Assembly: GCF_034180645.1 (NCBI RefSeq)
Contig: NZ_JAXFNY010000012.1
Coordinates: forward strand, 1-64,000
Direction: 5' to 3'
DNA length: 64,000 nucleotides
Source: Mobiluncus sp034180645
GTDB taxonomy: Bacteria > Actinomycetota > Actinomycetes > Actinomycetales > Actinomycetaceae
The translations under genes were made by a program, and so were the position numbers. Position 1 is the first letter of the stretch; each line of letters opens with the position of its first letter. Under the pieces are notes generated by a model. It was not told the origin of the DNA, searched no databases, and saw only the letters and a list, made by a program, of their open reading frames with translations. Positions 34,162 to 43,499 of the stretch are shown in pieces.

Positions 34162-36423
34162 ATGGCGAAGGCAGCACGACCACGCACCGTAACCGGGCAA
34201 TCCGTGCGACAGGTGCGCCCCAAACGGCGCAAACGCCACTATGTGCGTAACTTTTTCCTGACCCTGCTGTTCCTCATTATCCTGATGGTGGTCGCGGCAT
34301 TGGCAACTTTCCTAGTCGTTTACGCCACCACCGAAATACCTAAACCGGCCGAGTTTGCTCGCGCCCAAGTCACCTCCGTGTACTATTCCGATGGAGCCAC
34401 CGAAATCGGCAAGTTTGCTGAGGTAAATCGAGAAATTATCGAAACGAAAGACCTGCCCAAACAGATTGGCAACGCGGTCGTGGCTTCGGAGGACCGCACC
34501 TTCTGGACCAACTCCGGGGTCGATTTGCGCGGCATCGCTCGGGCTTTCCTCAATAACGCGCGCGGCGGGGCGACACAGGGCGCCTCCACATTGAGCCAAC
34601 AGTACGTGGAACGCTACTACATGGCGGAAAACACGAACCAGGGAAACATGGTGCAACGGTACTGGGCGAAGGCCAAAGAAGCCATTATGGCGCTGAAAAT
34701 CAACCGCCAGCAGGAAAAAGACGAAATCCTGGGCAACTATTTGAACACGATTTATTTCGGACGCGGTTCCTATGGGATTCAGGCTGCCGCGAAGGCTTAT
34801 TTCGGTAAGAACGCCAAGGACATCGATTATTCCGAGGCGGCCCTACTGTCCGGCATTATCCCGGCGCCCTCCGCCTACGATCCGGCCGTGAACCAGGAAC
34901 TTGCGGAAAAACGGTGGAAACGCGTCATTAAGAATATGGCTGCCGATGGCTATATCACCCCGGAACAGCAGACAGCGGCGCAGTTCCCGGCCACGATTCC
35001 CCCCACCCAAAGCGTGCAGGATTTCGGGGGAGTGAACGGCTATTTCATGTTCCAGGCGCGTCAAGAGCTGAAAGATTTGGCTGGCTTGACCGAGGAACAA
35101 ATCGACACGATGGGTCTGAAAATCATCACGACTCTGGACAAAGACAAAGTGCGGCTGATGATGGATACGGTGGCGAAGCTGCCAGCGGGACATTCGGAGA
35201 ATCTGCACGTCGCGATGATTTCCACCGATCCGACAACCGGGGAAATTATCGCGGAATATCCGGGGCAGGACTATCTGAAAGTCCAGATTAACGCCGCCAC
35301 ACAGGAACACTTCCAGGCCGGGTCTACGTTTAAGCCTTTCGGCATGATTGCCGCCTTGGAACAGGGCGGGTCCTTGAGTGACACTTACCCGGGGAACTCC
35401 CCGCAGACCATTCAAGGCGTGCCCATCAGGAACTTCGCCGGAGCCTCATACGGAACCGTCAGCCTGGCGCAAGCTACCGCGAAATCTATCAACACGGCTT
35501 ATGTCGCTTTGAACGCGAAGGTCGGACCGTCTTTGACCAAGGAAGTGGCGATTCGTTTGGGCTATCCCGAGGATACACCGGGCTTGGATAATTCCCTTAC
35601 GAACGTGCTGGGTTCGGCTTCTCCGACGGCGGCAAATATCGCTGAGGCTTACGGAACTATTGCCAACCAGGGCAAACGCGAGACTGTCCACATGATTCGC
35701 CAGGTCATGGACACTTCCGGGGACATTGTCTATATGCCGTCTTTCTCAGCGAATCAGGTCATTGATCGCAATATCGCGCTGACCGCCACCCAAGCCTTGA
35801 CGGGACCTTTCCAGGCGGGAGGCACCGCGACTAAAGCCCAAATCGGCAGGCCATCCGCCGGCAAGACCGGTTCGTCTACCGACAACAAGTCCGCGGTTTT
35901 CGCCGGCTTTATACCCCAGGTCGTGACCATCGTCGGTCTGTACCAGTCGGGACCCAATGGGGAGGAAGAATCTATCTCACCGTTTGGGGGTATCCGGGAA
36001 GTTACCGGCTCCACCTGGCCGGCGTGGCTGTGGAGGCAATATATGTCGGGGGCCGTGAAGGGCCTGGAAGTCGAGCAGTTCGCGAAGGCTCAGAAACTTA
36101 AGAAAGTGGAAGTTACACGGTCGGAGGAACCGAGCCCCACCGAGACTGAACCTTCCCTGCGTCCCAGTCCCGATGAGTCCTTGTTCCCCAGCCAGTCCCC
36201 GTCTCCTGCTCCAGCGATGCCGCGCAGTCCGGGGAACCTACCCTCAAATGAGCCGGGTTATCCACCGGGAGGCAGTGAAAATAGTCCGGACGGAACCGAA
36301 CCCAGTCCTACCATTCCGGGTACTTCCGGATACGTTCCGAACCCCGGTAACTCACCCGTTGCCCCTTATCCGGTACCGGGTGAGGAAGGCGGCACGACCG
36401 AATCGGGCGCGCCCGTTACCTAA
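34162..36423 (+). CDS. Class A penicillin-binding protein (transglycosylase/transpeptidase)
   Basis: About 753 residues. A basic N-terminus and one membrane anchor (residues ~30-57) precede the GT51 glycosyltransferase domain with ASEDRTFW and RGGATQGASTLSQQYVE. The transpeptidase domain follows with S388TFK, S442IN and K568TG, all in order, so the enzyme should be active and beta-lactam-binding. The last ~110 residues are a Pro/Ser/Gly-rich tail with no PASTA domain. ATG 34162 has GAGGA 9 nt upstream. The gene follows the CCA-transferase gene by 53 nt. Confidence 0.94.
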   Translation: MAKAARPRTVTGQSVRQVRPKRRKRHYVRNFFLTLLFLIILMVVAALATFLVVYATTEIPKPAEFARAQVTSVYYSDGATEIGKFAEVNREIIETKDLPKQIGNAVVASEDRTFWTNSGVDLRGIARAFLNNARGGATQGASTLSQQYVERYYMAENTNQGNMVQRYWAKAKEAIMALKINRQQEKDEILGNYLNTIYFGRGSYGIQAAAKAYFGKNAKDIDYSEAALLSGIIPAPSAYDPAVNQELAEKRWKRVIKNMAADGYITPEQQTAAQFPATIPPTQSVQDFGGVNGYFMFQARQELKDLAGLTEEQIDTMGLKIITTLDKDKVRLMMDTVAKLPAGHSENLHVAMISTDPTTGEIIAEYPGQDYLKVQINAATQEHFQAGSTFKPFGMIAALEQGGSLSDTYPGNSPQTIQGVPIRNFAGASYGTVSLAQATAKSINTAYVALNAKVGPSLTKEVAIRLGYPEDTPGLDNSLTNVLGSASPTAANIAEAYGTIANQGKRETVHMIRQVMDTSGDIVYMPSFSANQVIDRNIALTATQALTGPFQAGGTATKAQIGRPSAGKTGSSTDNKSAVFAGFIPQVVTIVGLYQSGPNGEEESISPFGGIREVTGSTWPAWLWRQYMSGAVKGLEVEQFAKAQKLKKVEVTRSEEPSPTETEPSLRPSPDESLFPSQSPSPAPAMPRSPGNLPSNEPGYPPGGSENSPDGTEPSPTIPGTSGYVPNPGNSPVAPYPVPGEEGGTTESGAPVT

Positions 36424-36534
36424 CCGTTATTGATTTCACAAGCCCGGTGGGGCCGGTCTACTGATGCGGATAGCCCGGCGAGTCCCCGGCGTACCTCTGT
36501 AAGTTCCCGGGCTAGAGCATTACCAACCCGCGAA

Positions 36535-36564
36535 TTGGCTAAAGTCAGCGGAAAAAGTTAGAAT
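36535..36564 (+). promoter_or_regulatory. Probable promoter of rpsF-ssb-rpsR-rplI
   Basis: TTGGCT and TAGAAT, 18 nt apart, lie about 83 nt upstream of rpsF. The intervening leader can fold into GC-rich hairpins and could carry the S6:S18-type autoregulatory element, but I could not confirm that motif. Confidence 0.45.
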
Positions 36565-36646
36565 CGTAGGGCTGTTTTGGCGCCGCGCCAGGACGGCGAC
36601 TCCTGCTCCGGAGGGACCGGGGCCGTTAAGACCAAAGGAGAGTTAC

Positions 36647-36934
36647 ATGCGGAAATACGAAATGATGGTGATTATCGACCCCGAGGTCGATGAACGCACT
36701 GTCGAACCCTCGATGAGCGCCCTGTTTGGCCAGGTAGAAGACCTGGGGGGCAAAGTTGAGAAACTTGATGTGTGGGGCAAGCGCAAGCTCGCCTACCCCA
36801 TCCTGAAAAAGACGGACGGGATTTACGTGGTTGTCGACATGGAAACTACCCCGGAAATCGCCAAGGAATTGGACCGTCAGCTGGGCCTAAACGAGTCGAT
36901 TTTGCGCACCAAACTGATGCGCAAGGATGCCTAA
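36647..36934 (+). CDS. rpsF: Small ribosomal subunit protein bS6
   Basis: A 95-residue bS6. It starts RKYEMMVIIDPEVDERTVEP and contains WGKRKLAYPILKKTDGIYVV, the conserved core. It pairs with bS18 in the small-subunit platform; rpsR is two genes on. AAAGGAGAG lies just before the ATG. Confidence 0.98.
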   Translation: MRKYEMMVIIDPEVDERTVEPSMSALFGQVEDLGGKVEKLDVWGKRKLAYPILKKTDGIYVVVDMETTPEIAKELDRQLGLNESILRTKLMRKDA

Positions 36935-37063
36935 TTTTTCCAATCAAACGGAGGCGGTTTTTAGTATCCAGGGTTCCTGATAGGTTGTTTACATCCGTAG
37001 GGACTGTAGACAGCCAGTGAATTTAGGCACTCCACCCCGATTGATTTGATTAAAGGAGAAACA

Positions 37064-37621
37064 ATGGCAGGCGACACGATTATCACGGTAATAGGCAACT
37101 TGACGGCGGACCCGGAACTTCGCTGGGGTCAGTCCGGCACGGCGTTGGCTTCTTTCACGATTGCGTCAACCCCGCGTTCATTTGACCGGGCCTCCAACAG
37201 CTGGAAAGACGGCGAAGCCCTGTTCTTGCGGTGTACCGCTTGGCGGGAACTGGCGGAAAACGTTGCGGAATCCCTGCACAAGGGGTCGCGCGTCATCGCG
37301 CAAGGCCGCTTGCAGCAGCGTTCTTGGGAAGCCCAAGACGGCTCTCGGCGCACCTCAGTAGAGATGACCGTAGATGAGATTGGTCCGTCTTTGCGGTTTG
37401 CCACCGCCTCGGTGAACCGGACTCAGCGCGGTGATGGCGGCTTTGGCGCCGACGCGAATGGCGGCGGCTACAACAGCGCTCCCAGCCCAGCTCGGCCGCA
37501 GCCCACTTACGGGGCTCCCGCCGGAGGATCCGATGGAGACGCGTGGGGTTCGCCCGCGCCCGGCTTCGGCGCCCCGGGGGCTCCAGCCGATTCCACTTTC
37601 GGCGATAATCCACCGTTCTAA
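37064..37621 (+). CDS. ssb: Single-stranded DNA-binding protein
   Basis: 185 residues. The N-terminal OB fold has TVIGNLTADPELRW and FLRCTAWRELAENVAESL. A Gly/Pro/Asn-rich linker leads to the acidic tip ending GDNPPF, which recruits repair and replication partners. ATG 37064 follows AAAGGAGAAACA directly. The longer frame from 37046 has no better site. Confidence 0.96.
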   Translation: MAGDTIITVIGNLTADPELRWGQSGTALASFTIASTPRSFDRASNSWKDGEALFLRCTAWRELAENVAESLHKGSRVIAQGRLQQRSWEAQDGSRRTSVEMTVDEIGPSLRFATASVNRTQRGDGGFGADANGGGYNSAPSPARPQPTYGAPAGGSDGDAWGSPAPGFGAPGAPADSTFGDNPPF

Positions 37622-37702
37622 ACCGGTTTGCCGCCTTTTTCCCGCGGCATTCCGGCACAACACAGATAAGTTTTTCAACACGTTATATATAAGGAGATCA
37701 AT

Positions 37703-37948
37703 ATGGGTAAGCAGATGCGCAATAACACCAAACCCATTAAGAAAAAGACCAACCCTCTAAAGGCTCAAAAGGTTGGCAACATTGACTACAAAGACACCGC
37801 TTTGCTGCGCAAGTTCATTTCGGACCGCGGCAAGATTCGCGCCCGGCGCGTCACCGGTGTGACCGTGCAAGAACAGCGTCAGATTGCGAAAGCGGTTAAG
37901 AACGCCCGCGAAATGGCTTTGCTGCCCTACTCCGGTTCCGGCCGCTAA
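37703..37948 (+). CDS. rpsR: Small ribosomal subunit protein bS18
   Basis: 81 residues with the bS18 core YKDTALLRKFISDRGKIRAR and TGVTVQEQRQIAKAVKNARE. No Zn-binding cysteines are present, so it is the zinc-independent form, often induced under zinc limitation where a second copy exists. AAGGAGAT precedes the ATG. Confidence 0.97.
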   Translation: MGKQMRNNTKPIKKKTNPLKAQKVGNIDYKDTALLRKFISDRGKIRARRVTGVTVQEQRQIAKAVKNAREMALLPYSGSGR

Positions 37949-37969
37949 ATTTGAGGGAGGAAGTAAGCA

Positions 37970-38434
37970 ATGACTCAGAATACGAAAGTTGTTTTGACCC
38001 ACGAAGTCGCCAAGCTCGGTAACGCTGGCGACGTAGTTGAGGTACGCCCCGGATACGCGCGTAACTACCTGTTGCCGCGCCGTTTGGCTATGCCGTGGAC
38101 CAAGGGATCCCAGGTAGAAATCGACCGGTTAAAGGCAGCCTTGGCCAAGAAACAGATTGCCTCTATGGAAATCGCTCAGGCGGTGCAAGCCAAACTGGTC
38201 GAAGGTGACCCGGTGCTGATTGATGCAAAAGCGGGCGCGAACGGGCGTCTGTTCGGAGCTATCACCACCGCTCAAATTGCTCAGGCAGTTAAGGAGCAAA
38301 AGGGCGCTGAAATCGACAAGCGCAAGATTGTCATCGACCAGCCCATTAAGTCAGTCGGTACCTACCAGCTGACGGTGCGCCTATTCGAAGAACTCACCTC
38401 GCCGTTGGAAGTCACGGTGCGGGCTGAAAAGTAA
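37970..38434 (+). CDS. rplI: Large ribosomal subunit protein bL9
   Basis: 154 residues. The N-terminal domain has LGNAGDVVEVRPGYARNYLLPR. A central helix and a C-terminal domain (GRLFGAITTAQIAQAV) follow. The length and layout are normal. It closes the rpsF-ssb-rpsR-rplI operon; a hairpin terminator follows 20 nt on. Confidence 0.97.
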   Translation: MTQNTKVVLTHEVAKLGNAGDVVEVRPGYARNYLLPRRLAMPWTKGSQVEIDRLKAALAKKQIASMEIAQAVQAKLVEGDPVLIDAKAGANGRLFGAITTAQIAQAVKEQKGAEIDKRKIVIDQPIKSVGTYQLTVRLFEELTSPLEVTVRAEK

Positions 38435-38454
38435 AACCTCAAAACAGCCAGAAC

Positions 38455-38494
38455 GGTGCCGGGAACCTGCGGGTTTCCGGCACCGGGCTTTTTA
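38455..38494 (+). terminator. Intrinsic terminator after rplI
   Basis: GGTGCCGG (38455-38462) pairs perfectly with CCGGCACC (38477-38484), with a small inner AACC/GGTT pairing, and GGGCTTTTTAG follows. It lies between the converging rplI and dnaB genes. Confidence 0.85.
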
Positions 38495-39868
38495 GTAATC
38501 GGGAGGCGGAGGTTCCTCTTGATTACGCTGAATCCCCGAAACAAAACGTGAAAACTTGCCCTGGAACTGCAGGTTGATAATTTCGGTGCGTCCGTTACGA
38601 TGCTTGGCGATATTGAGGTCAGCTTCGCCGGGACGGTCGTCCGTGTTGTAATACTCAGGTCGGTGCAACAACAACACCAGGTCAGCGTCTTGCTCCAAAG
38701 AACCCGATTCCCGCAGGTCGCTCATCATCGGCTTTTTATCGGTACGAGATTCCGGCCCACGGTTCAGCTGAGCGACCCCAATCACCGGCACCTCCAATTC
38801 CTTTGCCAATAGTTTTAATGAGCGCGAAATCTCGGAAACTTCCTGTTGACGTGACTCGATGCGTTTGTGAGAACTCATCAACTGGATGTAATCCACAACG
38901 ATGAGGGACAAATCCTGGGAATGCTTCAGGCGCCGACATTTGGCACGAATATCAGGCATGGTCAGGTTCGGGGAGTCGTCAATAAAGAAAGGCGCTGATT
39001 TCATGCGGTTATAGGCTGAAGCGAGGTTATCCCAGTGGGTTTGGTTTTGCTGACCATCGTTGGGCATACCCGCGAACAGCAGAGACAGCGGTACGCTGGC
39101 CTCTGCCGACAGCATCCTCTTAATAATGTCCGCGGCTGACATCTCTAGAGAAAAAATCGCCGTAGTGCGTTTTTCTTTTAACGCTACGTGACGCAATATA
39201 TCCAGGGCAAAAGTCGATTTACCCATGGCGGGGCGAGCCGCGACGATGATGAGCTGACCGGCGTGCAGGCCGTTGGTTACCCGGTCAAAATCGAGGAAGC
39301 CCGTGTGTACGGTGTGCGGGTCGTCGTCAGTCTGTTGGATTTCGTCCAAGACCGGGGTCAGCAGCTCGGATAGTGAACGATAGTCCTCAGAAGTACGTTT
39401 CTCGCTGACTCGGTCAAGTTCGGCGTGGGCGGTATTAATAAGTTCGTCCGCGTCCGTGGTGTCGATGGCGTAACCAAGTTGGGTGATACGGGTGCCCGCT
39501 TCGACCAGGCCGCGCAAAGTCGCCTGGTCGCGCACAATTTGAGCATAGTAGGCGGCGTTAGCGGCGGTGGGCACCGAGTGAACTACAGTGTGAATGTAAT
39601 CCAATCCGCCGACACGGGAGAGTTGACCCCGTTTCTCTAGTTCGGCCGGCACCGTCACCGGATCGGAGGCCGCTCCCGCCGCGTAGAGGTCCAGGATAGT
39701 GTTAAAAATAATCTCGTGACGCGAGTCATAGAAATCGCTGGGCAGCAGCAGCTTATAGGTGTCGGCGATGGCGTTCTTGGACAGAATCATGGCGCCGAGC
39801 ACACACTGTTCAGCCAGAATGTTGTGAGGGGGAATCCGGTCGAGTGCAGAGTTGTCTGGTTCTTCCAT
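38492..39868 (-). CDS. dnaB: Replicative DNA helicase DnaB
   Basis: A 458-residue hexameric helicase. The N-terminal DnaG-interaction domain starts PPHNILAEQCVLGAMI. The RecA-like motor has Walker A ARPAMGKST and Walker B LIVVDYIQLM, then SRSLKLLAKELEVPVI and the ESGSLEQDADLVLLL tail. No intein interrupts it, which is notable since actinobacterial dnaB genes sometimes carry one. I use ATG 39868, with GAGGAGG 4-5 nt upstream, not the in-frame GTG at 39889. DciA-like protein (11939-12607) is the likely loader. Confidence 0.96.
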   Translation of the reverse strand: MEEPDNSALDRIPPHNILAEQCVLGAMILSKNAIADTYKLLLPSDFYDSRHEIIFNTILDLYAAGAASDPVTVPAELEKRGQLSRVGGLDYIHTVVHSVPTAANAAYYAQIVRDQATLRGLVEAGTRITQLGYAIDTTDADELINTAHAELDRVSEKRTSEDYRSLSELLTPVLDEIQQTDDDPHTVHTGFLDFDRVTNGLHAGQLIIVAARPAMGKSTFALDILRHVALKEKRTTAIFSLEMSAADIIKRMLSAEASVPLSLLFAGMPNDGQQNQTHWDNLASAYNRMKSAPFFIDDSPNLTMPDIRAKCRRLKHSQDLSLIVVDYIQLMSSHKRIESRQQEVSEISRSLKLLAKELEVPVIGVAQLNRGPESRTDKKPMMSDLRESGSLEQDADLVLLLHRPEYYNTDDRPGEADLNIAKHRNGRTEIINLQFQGKFSRFVSGIQRNQEEPPPPDY

Positions 39869-40547
39869 GCGGCCTCCTCTGGCTGACACTTCACCCCCAT
39901 GAAGCAGGGGTGAAAAGTATAAACATCCGGGCTCAAACCTACGCTTTCGGCTCTAACTTAGCAAACCATTTTGGTGGAAAATAGGTGGATAACTCGGCAC
40001 AAACCTGTGGATAGATGGTGGGTAAGGCGGTGAATTGGTTTTTTAAGTTTTGTACTACCTCAGCGTGCCTAGCACAGTTTTGCGTGATGTTGCGGTTTCG
40101 AAACCCACAGCTTATCCACAGTCGCTGTGGATTAATAATCCCTGTCGAGAATTTTCCAAACCTTTCACCACAAAAATAAGGTTACATCATTCAAATAGGG
40201 TATGAACTGGGTATTTAGCACATTAATGGCTTCTCTTAGCACACTTAGTATCGCTTTGGCAAGTAAACAATAGGAACAATTGCCTCACTCAGCCGCAATT
40301 TTATCCACAGGTTATCCACACCCCATAGAATCTAGGGAAAAACCGGGAAACCCGGGAGGACGAACTCGTGAACAACTATGGAATGAAAAGAGAAAATCTC
40401 ACGGATTGACTAGAGGATAACCTGGACGTTTACCAAGAAAACCCCAAGAAAAGCCCTCCACCTGGTATTTGCTCCCTAATTTCTCATGTAATATGTGTAA
40501 AGTCAGCTCAAAGCTGAGCCGATTAAACATGAAAGGCACGCAAAAGT
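39869..40547. other. Spacer with a DnaA-box cluster upstream of dnaB
   Basis: 679 nt without a credible gene. It holds three perfect TTATCCACA boxes (40112-40120, 40301-40309, 40312-40320) and three one-mismatch boxes (GGTGGATAA 39984-39992, TGTGGATAG 40006-40014, TGTGGATTA 40126-40134). Between them the sequence is AT-richer than the neighbouring genes, with many T- and A-runs. dnaB leaves leftward and the DASS transporter gene rightward, so both promoters should lie here. The box density exceeds that of the dnaA-dnaN spacer. Confidence 0.8.
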
Positions 40548-42251
40548 ATGAGTGTGAAGGAAGTCCCTCCCGTCGACAAACATGCCGTGGAACAATCTGA
40601 GGGCGAAAAGAAAATCTCAAAAGTCCGTCTAATTGGGCTTTTCGGTGGCATCATCCTGGGTGCCATCGTTTACTTTTTGATTCCCCGTGACGCGGTGGAC
40701 GTAATCACCCAGTCCGTCGGCGCGGATGTAATCGAAGAAAAAGAAATGAATGTGGGTGCCGTGTACCTGGTCGCCGGTATCGCGGTCATGATGGCTATCT
40801 GGTGGATGACTGAAGCTATCTCTCTGGCAGCCACAGCAATGGTTCCCCTGGTCTTGTTCCCATTGCTGGGAATCAATGATTATGCTGGCACCGCTGGATC
40901 CTATGCTTCGGACACGATTTACCTGTTCATGGGCGGGTTCATCCTGGCTATCGCCATGCAACGCTGGCATTTTGACCGCCGCGTAGCCCTGGGTATCGTC
41001 AGGATCGTCGGCGTGAAACCCCGTCGACTAGTCCTGGGGTTCATGATCGCTACCGGGTTCATCTCGATGTGGGTGTCCAACACGGCAACCGCTGTGATGA
41101 TGTTGCCTATCGGTTTGTCCGTGGTACAGCTGTTTGAATCAGCCCGCGACAAGAACGCTTCTACCGACAAAGGGCTGGATGTGGAAGCTGCTTACGGCGG
41201 AGCTATTCACGGTGGTGTGATGTCCGGTCTGTTAAATGAAGGCGAAGATGTGGCTTCGACCACGGCTGAAAAGCAAGGCATCAAGCGGTCCAACTTTGCT
41301 GTTGGTTTGATGTTGGCTATCGCCTACTCGGCATCTATCGGTTCGCTGGCAACCCCCATCGGTACCCCGCCGAATACCCTGTTAAAAGCCTACATGAGCG
41401 ATTCGCTCAACTATGACATAAACTTCGGCAAGTGGTTCCTGATGGGTCTGCCGATGGTGATTGTCTTTACGCTGTTCGCCTGGTGGATTTTGACTTTCGT
41501 CATGTTCAAGCCGGAAATGGATGAAATTCCTGGTGGCAAGGAACTCATCAACGAAGAATACCAAAAGCTGGGCAAACTCAAGGGTGGAGAACTCCTGGTT
41601 ATGTTGCTGTTCCTGCTGGCGGTGTTCTGCTGGATTTTCGTGCCACTCATCCTGAAAGCTACCGGCATCGAAGGACCAAAGAAGCTCGACGCTATCGTGG
41701 CGATGAGCGTGGCGGTGCTGCTGTTTATCATCCCCGGCAAGAAGAACGGGGAACGTCTGGTGACCTGGAACGAAGCCAAGACCATTCCGTGGGACATCCT
41801 GCTGCTGTTCGGTGGCGGTTTGTCGCTGTCCAAGCAGTTTGAGCACACCGGCTTGTCCAACTACATTGGTGAGCTGGTTAAGGGTCTGGCTGGAGCGCCT
41901 ATCGTCCTGATTGTTCTGGCGGTGGCAGCCCTGGTACTGGCTCTGACCGAGTTGACGTCCAACACCGCTACCGCGGCCGCGTTCCTGCCGATTATCGGCG
42001 GTGTGGCTATGGGTATCGGCCTGCAAGGCCCGAACGTGATGATTCTGACGATTCCGGCCGCTCTGGCTGCGACCTGTGCGTTCATGCTGCCCGTCGCGAC
42101 CCCGCCAAACGCTATTGCTTACGGTTCTGGTTACATTAAGATTGCGGACATGATCAAGGGCGGTTTCATCATCGCCCTGGTGGGCTTGGTGCTGATTACC
42201 ATTACCGTATTTGCCCTGGCTATCCCCATCTTCGGTTTGGCTTTGCCATAA
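40548..42251 (+). CDS. DASS-family (SLC13-like) anion:sodium symporter
   Basis: 567 residues with about 12 membrane segments. Two SNT motifs (SNTATAVMMLPIG and SNTATAAAFLPII) are the sodium and carboxylate-binding signature of the DASS/SLC13 family. Substrates in the family are dicarboxylates, citrate or sulfate; the exact one is not visible. STATPIGTPPNTLL-like LATPIGTPPNTLL and VATPPNAIAYG are the other conserved blocks. AAGG 10 nt before the ATG gives the start. It ends at a strong terminator. Confidence 0.94.
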   Translation: MSVKEVPPVDKHAVEQSEGEKKISKVRLIGLFGGIILGAIVYFLIPRDAVDVITQSVGADVIEEKEMNVGAVYLVAGIAVMMAIWWMTEAISLAATAMVPLVLFPLLGINDYAGTAGSYASDTIYLFMGGFILAIAMQRWHFDRRVALGIVRIVGVKPRRLVLGFMIATGFISMWVSNTATAVMMLPIGLSVVQLFESARDKNASTDKGLDVEAAYGGAIHGGVMSGLLNEGEDVASTTAEKQGIKRSNFAVGLMLAIAYSASIGSLATPIGTPPNTLLKAYMSDSLNYDINFGKWFLMGLPMVIVFTLFAWWILTFVMFKPEMDEIPGGKELINEEYQKLGKLKGGELLVMLLFLLAVFCWIFVPLILKATGIEGPKKLDAIVAMSVAVLLFIIPGKKNGERLVTWNEAKTIPWDILLLFGGGLSLSKQFEHTGLSNYIGELVKGLAGAPIVLIVLAVAALVLALTELTSNTATAAAFLPIIGGVAMGIGLQGPNVMILTIPAALAATCAFMLPVATPPNAIAYGSGYIKIADMIKGGFIIALVGLVLITITVFALAIPIFGLALP

Positions 42252-42271
42252 ACGATGGCTAGTTACAAACG

Positions 42272-42307
42272 TGTCGGTCGGCGGGTTTCGCCGGCCGACA
42301 GGTTTTT
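42272..42307 (+). terminator. Intrinsic terminator between the DASS transporter and the acyltransferase-like gene
   Basis: A 12-bp stem (TGTCGGTCGGCG with CGCCGGCCGACA, one G-T wobble) with a 5-nt loop, followed by GGTTTTTAA. It sits between converging genes and may work in both directions. Confidence 0.85.
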
Positions 42308-43451
42308 AATCGTGCAAGCCCGGTGCAGTGCGGGGGTGTGGGGGAGGATCACTGAGGCGCGCCAGGAAAGCCTCCAGCGGACCCTTGCCGAACCGTAACC
42401 GCCACAGGCTCGCGGCCAGTAGGAAAACCGCAATCATAATGATGAGGGAGGGGAGGAGTCCGGGATACCCGAACAAGCGGAAAGTGATGGCGTGCCAGAT
42501 GACGTGGAGGGTATAGGTGGTCAGTGCCATCGAGCCCAACGCCGCCACCGGGGACAAAAACCGGTTGAAAGTCGGTCCTGCCAGCAATGTCAGGGAAGTC
42601 AGTCCCACGCACCAGGCCGTGTTTGCCACCGTCTCCGCTACGGAATCCGTATGTGGAGCGATATAGACCAGGGTTTGATACCAAAACTGGGCCGGGGTGG
42701 GGTTGGCGATAGACAGGGTGTCTTGACTGAGAATGACCCCGGAAACCCGTCCCAGACGCAGGGAGTCAACGGCGGTCCCGACCCCGAAAAACACGAAAGC
42801 CACACCGAGCCCGAGGCCCGCCCCGACCTTCTGCAGTCGACGCGACTGCGGGGTCACCCCCGCCCAACCCAAACGCCACAGAATCAGCCCGGTGAGCACA
42901 TAGATGAGGAACGTGGGCATCTGATAGTCATTGAGCCCCAGGACGACCCCGATTTCGGACGGTAAAAACAGCAAATTGAGGTAGTGCCACAGCGGAATAC
43001 CCACCACCAGCAACAGTCCGATGACCCACAGCAGGCCCGGAACGGGCAGGCCCGAAAGAACCAGCGCACAAACCATCCACACCCCGTAGTTATCGAGAAT
43101 CAGCAGGATACGGGTGTTGATGAGACTGAGCAGGGCAGCGATGAGGATTAAGACAGCGGCACGCACCAGAATCTTTTCACTGTAATAGCGACGCGATAGT
43201 GCGGGGGAGCCAGCAAAACGCCGCGCCAGACGGTCTTGCATAATGCCCAGTGAAACCCCCGCGAGCAGCGCAAACAGAGGAGCGGAACGTCCGTGAGACA
43301 AGGCCATCACGCTGGAGACGGGACCTGGCACCGAAACCCACATATGTGCGGTGAACATCCCCAAAATGGCCAGGCCGCGAGCCATATCCAAGCCGACGAC
43401 CCGACCGGTCAGGGCAGGTCGACCCAGCAACCGCTGCGCAAAATCCGTCAC
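42306..43451 (-). CDS. HGSNAT/DUF1624-like multi-pass membrane protein (putative acyltransferase)
   Basis: A 381-residue protein with about ten membrane helices. The N-terminal VVGLDMARGLAILGMF and the HGRSAPLFALLAGVSLG loop are the features of the heparan-alpha-glucosaminide N-acetyltransferase-like / DUF1624-DUF418 group, whose bacterial members are suspected to acylate envelope glycans. A function here is inferred only from the fold. The start is GTG 43451. It converges on the DASS transporter gene and shares its terminator. Confidence 0.75.
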   Translation of the reverse strand: MTDFAQRLLGRPALTGRVVGLDMARGLAILGMFTAHMWVSVPGPVSSVMALSHGRSAPLFALLAGVSLGIMQDRLARRFAGSPALSRRYYSEKILVRAAVLILIAALLSLINTRILLILDNYGVWMVCALVLSGLPVPGLLWVIGLLLVVGIPLWHYLNLLFLPSEIGVVLGLNDYQMPTFLIYVLTGLILWRLGWAGVTPQSRRLQKVGAGLGLGVAFVFFGVGTAVDSLRLGRVSGVILSQDTLSIANPTPAQFWYQTLVYIAPHTDSVAETVANTAWCVGLTSLTLLAGPTFNRFLSPVAALGSMALTTYTLHVIWHAITFRLFGYPGLLPSLIIMIAVFLLAASLWRLRFGKGPLEAFLARLSDPPPHPRTAPGLHD

Positions 43452-43499
43452 AGAGGCAGTCTATCTGACCGGAGACTTCAGAAAAGCCCCCAGACTAGG

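Noticed and set aside
38492..39868. Intein in dnaB
   Set aside because: The protein is of normal length and the Walker regions are uninterrupted.
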